Positions 49,201 through 61,200 of a stretch of 64,000 nucleotides of DNA are shown piece by piece; positions within the stretch are counted from its first letter, which is position 1, and the number at the start of each line of letters is the position of its first letter. The translations under genes and the position numbers were made by a program. The notes beneath the pieces were generated by a model. That model was given only the letters and a program-made list of their open reading frames with translations. It searched no databases and was not told where the DNA came from. Source of the DNA: Delphinapterus leucas (lineage: Eukaryota > Chordata > Mammalia > Artiodactyla > Monodontidae); contig NW_022098043.1 of NCBI RefSeq assembly GCF_002288925.2, forward strand, positions 8,144,761-8,208,760, given 5' to 3'.

Positions 49201-52200
49201 CTGTTACCTTGAGCCATGCGAGCGCCATTCTTAGTCCACTCGCTCACCTATTTACTCCTCTATCCCTTGTTATTCACTCCTTTAGCACTCCTTGCATGAG
49301 TCTATCATTCTAATGAGATGGAGGCTTCAGTGAGTGGGAGGCCTAAGATATATCCTCTCCCTACCCCTTCCCTCTACCCCCTCCCAGCGTACATCCATAT
49401 TTTGCCCCACATGATCTTTATTTTAAGGAGGGGGGAGGCCAGAAGACTGCCTACATGGAGATAGCCTCCCTTTGGTTCTTTGCTCCTGGCATCATCTAGG
49501 TTCTATATGTGTGAACAGGTTCTATGAGGGCAGGCCTCGGGGTTACCTCCTCTTTCCTCTTCCTTCCTTGCCTCTGTTTCTCACCACCTGACCCCTTCTG
49601 GTCCCAGCCATGCCCACTCCTTACCTCATTGTAGGTCTGACTGGAAGGGAAGAGGGTCTTAAACGTGGATCCAAACCCAATGACATTGAAGAGGCAGGCC
49701 GGCATGAGGCTCTTAAGAGCCACCAGCATGGCATCCTGACAGGTAAGAAAGGAATTTTTAGGATTCAGGAAGGAGTTCTTACCTTGGCCATCACACAGCG
49801 TTGTTCTCATAGCAGCACAGAAGCAGCCTCCAAGTGGACCTTTCACCCTCTGTCTGCACCCAACATCACTTTCTCCCCCAGATAAAGAAATTCGCTGATG
49901 TTGACCAGAGGCTGAGCCAAAGCCATCATCATAAAAGTCCTCATCTGTGTAGCAAGTCTGATTTCTCAAAGCCATTCTATCACAGTTTTCCTGTGATGGC
50001 CCCACAGGAGGTCAGTTTCACCTCCTACTGACCCTGAGCGGTAAGGAGAGCAGGGAGCGCCCACCCCCTTCCACCAAAACAAAACTGACGTCTAAGGGAG
50101 GCACGTGGCCTGGTCCAGGTCCCACCGGTGATGAAGCAGCCCTCTGTTTCAAGGTCTGTGAGCATTAAAGAGTCTTAACCCATCTAACTATGCAACACCA
50201 GGAGACTTTGATCAAGGTATATTCTAAACAATAATGACAAAGAGAGAAGGTGGAGGAGGTGACAAGAGGGAGAATGACGATATTGATGGTAATGGTGACA
50301 CAATGCAATGATAAAGGTCAGGCGATTACTATATGCTAAGCACTTTGTATTCATTATCTCATTTAACCTCTGTAACATGTATGATAGCATAGTGGTTAAG
50401 GAGATACACTTTGAAGTTAAACGTATCTGGGCTTCAATCTCACCATACACTTTGAAGTTAAACATATCTGGACTTCAATCTCACCTTTGCTATTACTAAC
50501 TTGACCTTGGGCTAGTTATATCACTCCTTTGAACCTCAGTGTGGCACACAGTAAACATTCAGTAAATGGTTATTATTACCAGCCCCATGAGATACATATT
50601 AGTATCAATGCCTCTGTTTTACAGATAAGGAAACTGAGGCTCAGAGGGTTAAGGAATTGCACTGGATCGTAAAACCTGAGAATAGGACTGAGGCTTTCGA
50701 AGCATAGCTCCGAGATCTTTATTTATGTTGGCCCTGCCTTGGCACAGAACTCAGGAATGAGTGGCTTTCCCTCATCCCTATAGAGTTTATTGATGGCACC
50801 CCAGGGATCTCAGCATAGCTTCAGAGAAACAAATTGTTATACTCCAAAACCTTGAAGGAAACAGCAGCAAGTAGATCCTGGCAACTTTTACACCATGTGG
50901 CCTTCCAGGCTCTGCAGCCCTGCAGCCCCTCTTCCACTCCCCTCTGTAAATATTGACATTAATGTTCTGTCCATCCCCTTTTGTTGCTTGTGTCAATATG
51001 TTTCATTTTTCTGCAAAAGAAGTCAATCTGTTTATTTTTCATTAGTTACTGATGTGTGTTGCTGCTAGGAGGAGACTCTGCTGGTCCATACGGATTGTCT
51101 CTGCTCGCACCTGTTTTTGGCAGCAAGTAGCAGCTGAAGAATGAGACCAGCTGCAGGAAATTAAATTGGCTGAACGTTCCCCTTTGGCATGGCTGTTTGG
51201 ATTTCTATTCTCTCCTACCTCCCTAAGCCTAGTTTTTCCTACAACTTCAACCTAATGAGCCACCTAATGACTCAAGCAACCCCTCAATGGCCTCATTGTC
51301 AGTGGGGAAAGGGATGTGTGGCCTGAGTAATTTCTGCGACTTTTTCTAAAAGGGACGCGTTTAGCAGAATGGATTGTGCCAATGCAAAGCCATTTGTGAA
51401 AAGGATGACCTTGAGCTCACTGAGCTGAACTGGAAAAGAAAGCAAGAGCAACTCCAAGGGGAAAGGGACTGAGACGTGAACCAAGTTATTGTCAGAGAAT
51501 CCTGACAATAGGTCTCTAGGTCAGGAACTGGATTTCTACTCATAAACCAGCTTCATTTCACTGGTGGTAACTGCCTGGAACACCAAGATGAGAAGGAGGT
51601 AGAGACTGAATCCAGGCTCAGCACTGAAAAAAAGTGTCATGGTCAATTACTGATGTCTGTCTGGGCTTGGAGGAGGGGAACAGAGGGATGTGTGACATAT
51701 GTTTGCCCTCCTTGAATGAATCCTTCTTTCTTATTTTACAGAAAGAATAAATGAAGCTAGAGTTGAGAATCAACTTGTCCAAAACCACATAGCGAGTCAG
51801 TGGTAGAATTGACTCTGGAACCCAGGCATTGTTTTTCTCAGAGCCATGTAGCAGGAATGACAATCAGAGAAGAGAGGTTGCCTCAGTGGAAGAGTCTGTA
51901 TAATTCCCTATTGGCAATCTAAGGAAAATGAGCACTGAATACAGAAGGTTCAGGTTCCCGCACCAGCTCTGTGATGTTGGGAAGAACATTTAGTGTCCTG
52001 GGGACTGAGTTTCCTTACCTGGAAAATGGCAGGGAAAATGGATTAAATGCTCTCTGAGAGATGTTTTAGGTCTGTGATCCTATCATACGTTAGAGTAACT
52101 GAAGAGATGTCTTACAAGTTGGTACAGCTGTGGAATGGAATACGCATGGCCACACAGTCCTGGAGCATGCTTCAGCACTCCAGCACTGTGGACAGCTCCT

Positions 52201-55200
52201 TACTTCAATGCCTGCCTTTGATGGTGGGCAGGGGTGGGGAAAAGGTACCAAGCAGTCCTGCATCCCAATGTCAAGAGGCTCAAACAAGAACTTGGACCTC
52301 ATATATGACTGCTCTGTCATACTTCAAGACCAATCCCAGTCACAGCAAGGCTTAGGAGATAGCTGTCGTCACTGATCCCACTTAAGCCCATTCCTCCTGG
52401 CTCATTCTGTTGCTCTGGAAGTAAGAGAGACAAGGTCGGGAGAAGGACAAAATTTCAGGTGACAGCAGAGCCCTCTCCTTGTTCTCTCATCCCTTGCTCT
52501 CTTGAACTATGATCCTTTACTGAGTTCAATAAACAGCAACCAAGGGCTTTTTACACATAAACACAGAGCTAGACCCCATGGGGAGAGACGGATGAGAAAG
52601 AGCTGGTCCTTTTCCTTAATGAGTGGATAATTCCAGAGGAGGAGACAGACATCTGCACAACTAAAAATACAAGGAAGTGTTGGATAATGCCATAATTGTG
52701 GTGAATAATCTCCTCATGGAGATGGAATGCTTCTGGATGTGGGGGGAGAGTTTTATCGCTCTTTCCCCTGAACTCCTTCAGAACCCTCCAAAGCATCAAG
52801 ACCATGCTCCCAGGCAGGCTTGGCTAACAGGGCTATGCCCCTCACTTGACTGTGAGCTCCTTGAGGGTAGGAACTATGTTTACAAACTACCATCTTTCCA
52901 GGTGGCCAAGCACAGGGCTTTGCACATATTAGGCATTTGAAAAAAAAAACCAAAAAAAAAGGATGAACCACGTCATTTCTACTGGATTCTACACATCCCT
53001 TGATGGCAGGGGCCATGTCCAATGAATCTCCAATGTCACGTGGTAGAAACAGTCAGACAGACAGATATGGGTTTAATTTTAGACCATGATCTTGGGTACA
53101 TTACTGAAACTCTCAGGATGGGTTTTCCTGTTTGGAAAATGGTGACAATTTGGCCCACCTCATAGGATTATTGTCTGGATTAAACACCTAGCTGTGCATT
53201 AAGTGGCTACACAGTATCTGACCCACAGTAGGTGCTCAGCAAATGCTAGTTCCCTTCCTTTTTGCTCTGTATCCCTCTCCACCTAGTACCTAGTGAGGTG
53301 TTTTAGCCAGAACAGGGACACAACAAAGGCGTGTAGAATGCCGAGGGAAGCTACTGATCACTTCATCCCTTGTAAATGGACAGCAGTTAACCTCTGCTCA
53401 GATCACTTCAGGGGTTTATTTTGGGAGCGAGTTGAGTTTGGGTGGGGTTTCTGTTTAAACTGACATACACAAAAGTTGTTTGTCATTTCTCTTAGCCATG
53501 GATAGTCATTTAAGGAACGGGTTCAGGTGTGGAAGGAGGGATACTTGGGACAGAAAGTGCTGAGAAGCCGGGCACCCTGGGACCCTAGATCCTGGGGGTA
53601 GGGATCCTCTTAGAGGTACCTTGACTCGGTGCATGTTGGTCCCATTCATGCTGCCACTCCTGTCGATGAGGAAGATAAACTCGCCATGGGTCTTTCTTAG
53701 GTTCGGCTGGACTGACTGGAGGTCAGGACAGAAGTTGAGCATGATGACAGAATGGTGGGGAATGTCCTTATGGAGGCGTTTCCGGATGATTTCTGTCTGG
53801 AGGAGAAAGGGAAACTCTCTCACTTGGGCGTTCAAGGGGTCCAGAGCTACTCCTGGGGGTTGTGCTGGTCCCCCATTACTCTCCAAGTCTTGTCAGGATC
53901 CCGCTCACCCTCTGTGTGAAAGACTTCCAGGTTGACCCTACCTGGCTCTTCTGCTAGACATTCACAGGTTGCAACAACAGAAAGGCCTAGGTTTGAATCC
54001 CAGCTCTGTCACCGTCCAGCTGTGTGATATTGGGCAAGACCCTCCTCTGGGTCTGACTCTTCTTTGTAAAACGGGGCAAACAATGTCCATTTCTCAGGGT
54101 GGTTCTGAGGATGAACTGAGCTGGCACGCAAATGGGAAGGTCCTGGCACACAGGCAGGTCCTCAGTTGAATAGTGGTTTCTTTCCCTTTCACACCCAGGG
54201 GATAAGCCACTCTCTGGCTCGTTTTGGCTGTGAACTCGGATTCTCTGGTTTATTGATTCTCTCCCACTGATAACTTCCTACTCACGCTTCAAATTTTACC
54301 TCTTTGGAAAACCTGCCCGCATCTTCCTGGTGGACTTAGTTTCCTCATCCATGAAATGAGGACAAGAGCACATACCTCACTGAGTTGTATGGACTAAATG
54401 CAATGCCTGTGAGACGGCTTCCCAGCAGAGAGATTGTCTGCACAGCAGCCATCTACGCTCTTGCTCCTGCCATTGCTATTTGTCATGGGGACCCAGGCAT
54501 GTCTCACACTGTGAGTTTTTGCTCATCTCTGTCTCCCCTCTAGCTCGGGGGCTACTTGAAGTCAGGTCATGCTCGAGTCTCTTGCATCGCCAGGGCTTAA
54601 CATAGAGCTTGGTGCAGAGATGGGCTCAGTAAACATTAAAGGAAGGACAGCACCAGAGTTCTGTATCTTTACATGTGTCCTCTTAGTTGGCCTTGTCACA
54701 CCACTACTGAACTGTCCTCGACTCTCCGGTCACTTTGCACCGAATCTCATTTCCTCTCTCCTCACTCTGCCGCCCTCTCTCTCCACCTCTACTTTCTCTG
54801 TCTCTGTATCTGACTGTCTCTGCGTGTACATATCTCTCTTTGTCTATTTCTCAATTTCTGTCTATTTGGGTCCCTTTCTCAATTCAGTAGATGACATCAT
54901 CACCTGCTCAGGTGTTCAAACCAAAGACCTAAGAGTTGTCCTCCATTCGTCTCTTTTCCTCACCCCACACATCCACTCCTTCAGCAGAGCGCTGCCTGTT
55001 CTGCAGCTAAAATACATTCTGAACTTGTCCTCTTCTCTCTGTCTCCGCTGCAATCACCCAAGCGCAGGACAGTACCATCTCTTGCCTGGATCTTTGCAAT
55101 AGCTTCCTCCTGGCCTGATTCCTCTACTTTTATTTCCCCGTGGTCCCTTCTATAGAGAGAAGGCAGTGTGATCTTTCTTGTTACTCTCTTGCTTAAGCAA

Positions 55201-58200
55201 TAGTTTCCCCTCACACCTTGTACCAGGGCTCATGAAGCCCCCCTAAGGACTGACCCCTGCCTACCTGTCCACCTCATGTTTGCCCTACATTTCAGCCATT
55301 CTGGGCATCTTTCTGTTTTCCAAACGCATCACCATTATTCTGCTTCCAGTTCTTTGCGTGTTCTTCCAATGCTTCACAATCCACCGGGTCTCATATTCAG
55401 ACAGGCTTTCTCTAAACACCTGGCTGAACAGCACCCGGTACTCATCACTCATTATCATATCATCCTGCTTTGTGTTTCACAGCCCCCGGCCCTCACTTAA
55501 ACAGATCTTTCTCATGAGTTTGCTTCTTGTCTGTTTCCCTGTGCTAGAATATAAGCGCCATGAGGAAAAGATGTGTCACTTTCAGTGCTTTCGTCCTAGT
55601 GCCTAGAACCTATTGGGCACTTAGTGTTTGTTGAATGAATAAATGAGAGGATGAATCTGTGTGGGTCTTTTTGTCTGCTACTGATCTATGTGCATCAGTA
55701 TTTTTGTCTTTCTGTCTCTATTTGTCTCTGCTTCTCTCTGCATCTCCATCTCTCATACATAATGTCTCCCCCTGTGTCATTTGCCCCCTCTTTGCTAAAT
55801 CGCAGTTTTTGACAGCTCATCCCACTCACTCTTCCTGATTGATGCCTCTGGATGCCCTCCTCCCTCCCACTGGGAGCTCCTTTGCCAAAAGCCACTGCCC
55901 AGCCTGGCCCTTTTGATGACAGAGCCCAAGGCAGCAATAGCCACATCTGGTAGTGACAGGAGCCCGATTTTTGCCTCTCCGAGGCATGGGGTGGGGGTCC
56001 GGGCTCAGGATCCTCTGATGTCTTGAGCTCCCATTATCCAGTTACAATAAACTCATCACTTCTTAGCAGCTGTGGGTTGATGGCTGTCATCCCTGGAGCT
56101 CATGAGGATACAGGGTATTTGCATAACCAACCCAAGGTGGCAAATTAATTCTCATTTGCCTCAGTGGTCCCAGAGCTAATTGATTTAAGGCTTGGCAGGC
56201 ACGCCTGGGAGGCTCACTGCCAACACCCCTTGCTCACGTGCTGCAGTTCTCAGAGCTGAGTGGCACCCCCGGCATTCCCACCACCGCTATGGGAGCCTGT
56301 CTCCAGCCTCTTCTCCCAACTGACTCATCTGGGTGAGGGGGCACCTCTGGGAGGACAGGTGTTTCCACTGGGGTCTCTAACGTGGGGATGGGCATTGAGC
56401 CACCTACACCTTCCTTTCGCCAACTCCCCTACCCCCCACCAAGCAGGGGCTTCCAGTGGGATCTCTACCAAAGGGAATGATGTCATCAGCTCTAAGTTAT
56501 CTCCGCGTTCTTGTCTGTTCCTCTGCCAATCAGGCCAGCAGGAACGGGGGGCCCTTACATCCAGCACAATTGCCCCACATGAGCAAGGCAAAGTCCTTAG
56601 CCTCTTTGTCACCAAAGCCAACTCCCTTTTCCCAGCTCACCAGTTATTTTGGGTGCTAAACCTCAGTTTTCTCATCTCAAAAGGGGAGACAATAAAAAGA
56701 AGTATCCCGCGATTCTTAAGCCTACCTTGGCACTCAGGACCCGGCTCGATGTGCAGGGTCACGAGCAGGATGGAGACTGTGGTGGTGGCTTGTGGCTGTG
56801 TCTCAGCATCCTCCTACCCCCCTTCCCCACCCCCAACCCCTTGCTGATGGAGCCCTTATCCTTTCACTTCGTGGGGGAGGGGCGGGCAGAGGGAAAGGAT
56901 CTTTCTCAGGCTTTCCCTGCTCTGCCTTTATTCTTTACCTAATAGCAAGCAGGGATACCAGAGGCAGGAAGAGCAAGAGACCCATTCAGCAGGTGGGAAA
57001 AGGGAGGCCCAGGAGTAGAGATGGAGCCGGGAGGGCACCCAGCTGTAGGGTCCTTGGTGCCTCTTGGGGGTGGATTAGCCTGGAGAAGACCAAGGTTGTT
57101 TCTGCCACCAGCCTAGAATTTTGCCTGGCTTAGGCACCTTGGTGGCACTAGGAACAGGTGACCTGGCAGGAAGCAGGAGGGCAGTGCCAGGGTGACTGCT
57201 GCATCTGGACGTCCACTTTCCCTCTGCCACCAGCTTGCTGTGTGACCTCGGGCAAGTCACACCCACCCCCAACCTCAGGTTCAGGCTCCTCATTGGTCCA
57301 GCAAAGACCAAGTCCCCAGTGCCACCCCAGTTCTGCCACCACTGATGTTGCTTCAGTCACCCTCACCTTTCGCTCTGCACTGCTGTCCTTCTTCATCCCT
57401 TTAATGAAATCTGTTCTTCCCTTCAAGTGCTGGTCAAACTCTCCCAGGGTCATGTCCCCTTTCTCCATCAGGACATGTGGCATGTAGGGCTCTGCAGAGA
57501 TGAGATCAACTCTTGGCACTTGCCCGAGGGTGAGGGTGATGCTGGGGGCCTTGGTGGAGTGGCGGATCTTCACAGTGCGGAGGACTCCCAGTTGGAAAAG
57601 GGGGATGGGATCCCTGGCTGCTTGAGGCAGTGTGGGACCCTGAGAAGACTCCTTAGCTGGGAGGCAGGAGAGCCTAGTGGCTGTGGGTGATTCACTGCCC
57701 CTCCCTGGGCCTCAGTGTACCCGTCTGTAAAATGGGAGTGATTCTGGGCTCTGATCTTTTTGCATCTAAACATTCGATGAATTCTTAGAGACAAAAGAGT
57801 TGCTCCCTGAGAGTTCAGAGCTGCCAGGGTCTCATGGAGCTTTAGGGCTTCAAAGATCTCTGCTCAGCTGGCCTGCGGGCAAAGCACACCACTGGGTGGG
57901 TGAGACCCTGGGGTCTCAGGAGCTAGAATGGGGCAGGAGACACTCAATTCTGCCAGTTAGCGCTACGTTTCCCAGGCGGCAAGTAGTTGGTCTCCTCCTC
58001 TGTCACGCGCCCCTACCCTCTCACTGGCCACTGGGTGGGGGGCCACGTGTCTGTGCCCCATGGGATCAGCACCTCCTCCCTCCCACAGGCATCCTGGGGG
58101 CCCCGCCTGGTGCACAGTACCGCTGGGGTGGATGAGGATCTCCACGGGCCGGTCGAAGGTGTGCCTGTTGGCCAGGGTGATAATGATACTCTTGGCGGAG

Positions 58201-61200
58201 CGTGCGGACGGGGAGGCGTCAGCTCGGATCTCGTGGGTGGGACTCTCCACCCCTGAGTGGCACAGAAAAGTGGGGTAGGCTCAGGAGTCCCCGGAGAGAG
58301 AGGAGCTTGGTGGGGGACCCTGAGAATCAGGCCAGAGATGACTGGCACTCCAGCCCCCTCAGGGGCTCCTGACCTGCTGTGTAAAACCGGGGACAGGCCT
58401 TCTCAATTTCCCCGTCTGCAAAAGGGGGGCTTAGCTAGATGGGCTCTAATGGCCTTTCCTGCCCTGACCTCAGGATCCAGTGGGGGTCAAAGGAATGGCT
58501 TCCTCACAGGGCACAGAAAGACAGAAAGAGCTCCATGCTCCATCGGTGGGCACTCCATAAATGCCTCTTGTGTTGGGATGTCCTGTTGCTCTGGGAGAAC
58601 CCTTGTTGACAAGAAACCACATCCTAGTGTCTCTTTAAAACCTTGACTGGATGGGGGAGGGGAACCATCAGAACAATGGTACCCGCCTCTGGCTGCTTGT
58701 TAGAATCACAGGGGAACTTTTAAATGTTCCAATGCCCAGGACTCACACAGACCAATGTCATCAGAAGCTCTGGGGTGGGGTCTAGGTGGTGGGATTTGGA
58801 AAGTTCCCCAGCTGATTCTGCCATGCAAGGGGAAGAGCAGGAAGCAGCTTTGTGGCTGTGGCTCCAGAAGAAGACTGAGGACCGCGGACTCCGGATGGCC
58901 ATGTCCTCGTGGACATTTCCCCGGGGAAGCCATTGAGGTGAGGGTAGGGACAGCCTTGAAACCTGTCCTTGGGAAAGACTCATCTTGGGCTGCATGCTGG
59001 GGAGCAGGAAACGGGGGCGAGGGGCATGAGCTTCAGGCTGTCTTCCATCTGGGCTGGCCAGCTTTCCCTCCCTCCCCTTCCTTTACCCACCCCGCCGTGG
59101 CCTCGGACCTTCTTTCCAGCCCCATCCGGGTCTAGGCAGCTCCCTCTCACCTGCGAGCAGGCAGGGCCCACGGATCTCCAGCTGGAAGTTGAACTCGTAT
59201 TCCGTGGGGTTGGACACATCGGTGTCCAGGAGAGTCGCCAGGCTCAATTTGTTCCAGGAGTCCAGGTCCCGGGGGCAGAAGCAATGCTTGTCTTTGCTGG
59301 GAAGGGGGCCGAGAGGCAGAGGAGGTGGCCAGTCAGGGCTGAGGCAGGGGGAAGAACGAGAAGACATGGAGAAAACGGCAAGTCCCAGGCAGCCCTGGCA
59401 CCCCAGCAGCCCCAGCCAAAAGGGGGCTGAGGGGCTTCCTTCCACCCCAGATGCTGACAGTCTCACTCAGCCTGCCTGCAGGGAGAGCCTGGATTCAGAC
59501 CTAAGGTACCACTACCTACGATGGATGGGCCAGGCACCAGGCATGGGGGCTCACACTGTTCTCACCACGCCCCCAGAGGAAGGCCTCAGAGCCCTCATCT
59601 CCCCCCCCACCACGTGGGGAAACCGAGGCTCAGCTACATGAGGTCACTAGCCTAAGTTGCCACCACTGGGACTCGGCAGTGTGCATCCTCACCCGGGTCT
59701 CTGTGGCTCGGCCGTGAAACGTTTTACATACGTCACACCACTTCTGGAATACCTGCTCTGTCTCTGCAAGCTGGGAACCCTCGCATAAAGCCACTTCTCT
59801 GAGTCTTGGTTTTCTCATCATTGAATGGGGATAATAATGACACAGCCGTCTTGAGCAAGCGCTTAGCAAAGTGTCACTGCTGAACGCTCACGTCTCTATC
59901 TTTGTCATCCCTCACCCTGTCTCTGATTCTGCTCTATTTCCCTCCCCTCTATGGTCATGCCTTCTGAGGTCTTTGATACATGCTCTGAATATGCACATAT
60001 TTTTGTAAAACACACCATGACTTTTGGTTGAAAAGAAAGCTTTGTATTAGGAATCTCATTCAATTGCTCCCCTTTCTTTCACCCAACACTGTGTCTGTAA
60101 GCTCTGTCCAGGTGGCTGTCTGCAAAGCGAAGTCTTTCCTGCTGATGTGCTATGGCTTGGGGCCATCTGTTATATTGTACGTATTTCTTCCTGCCTTCAC
60201 CTCCCTGTGTTCACAGACACCAGCACCATGAACATCTTCATCCGTGTGTTATGTTTGGATGTATAAAAGGATTTCTCTGGGATCCCTGGGTCAAAGGGCA
60301 CACACCGAGTATTGCCCGAGATTGCTTTCCAGGGTGGCTGGGCCAGTTTCCACTTCCACAAACAATGAATGAGAGTTTCCTTCTCTCATCCTCACGAACA
60401 CTTGGTATTATCTATTTTTCTTATTTTTTTCCCATGTCCCTCTATCTAAGCAACTTTGAGGTTCATCAGAATTGGATGCAGGCGTCTCCCAAGAGCATCT
60501 CTGTTAACTCTGCCTGCTTTAACAGGCAGGAATTAGCTTATCAGGGCCACCTCAGGGGCACCGGGGACTGCTTGGCCTCTTGTTCCCTGATCCACCAAGG
60601 TCTTGAATGTCCCCGGGTCTGCTAGGTCCTGCCTCTTCCAAGCACCTGGCTTGGCGCCTATGGCAGCATTTATATAGATGACACACGAGCTGGTGTTCCC
60701 TGGCCTGAGACTGGCTGGTGCCACCAGCTTCTCTGTTGTACCAACAAGTGTCCTCACCCTAGATTTCGAGGCCCTACACAGGCTGACTCTCCCACTTTGC
60801 TAGAGTCTTACTAGCCTTCCAGCTGCTCTTCCAACATACCAAGTCTGTTGCTGCCTCAGGGCCTTTGCACTTATTGCCTGCTCTGCCCCCTGCCCCGAAT
60901 GTTCTTCTTCCAGTATACTTCCATGGCCAGTCCCCTTCATTCAGATCAGGCCTCAAGTGTTGCCTAAGCCCTGTCTATTCTAGCGAAACTAGCACCCACC
61001 CCATCCTGTCCCCCTCTAGCCTCTGTAGCAACTATCTCCATAGAGCTCATCACCCAACAAATGACATGTTTGTGGGCTTATTACTTTATTGTCTGTCTCC
61101 TCCCTTAGAATGCTAGCCCCACGAGGGCAGGGACCTTGTCTGTCTAGTTTACTGCTGTATTCCCAGCACCCAAAACAATACCTGCCCCATGGTAGGTGTT

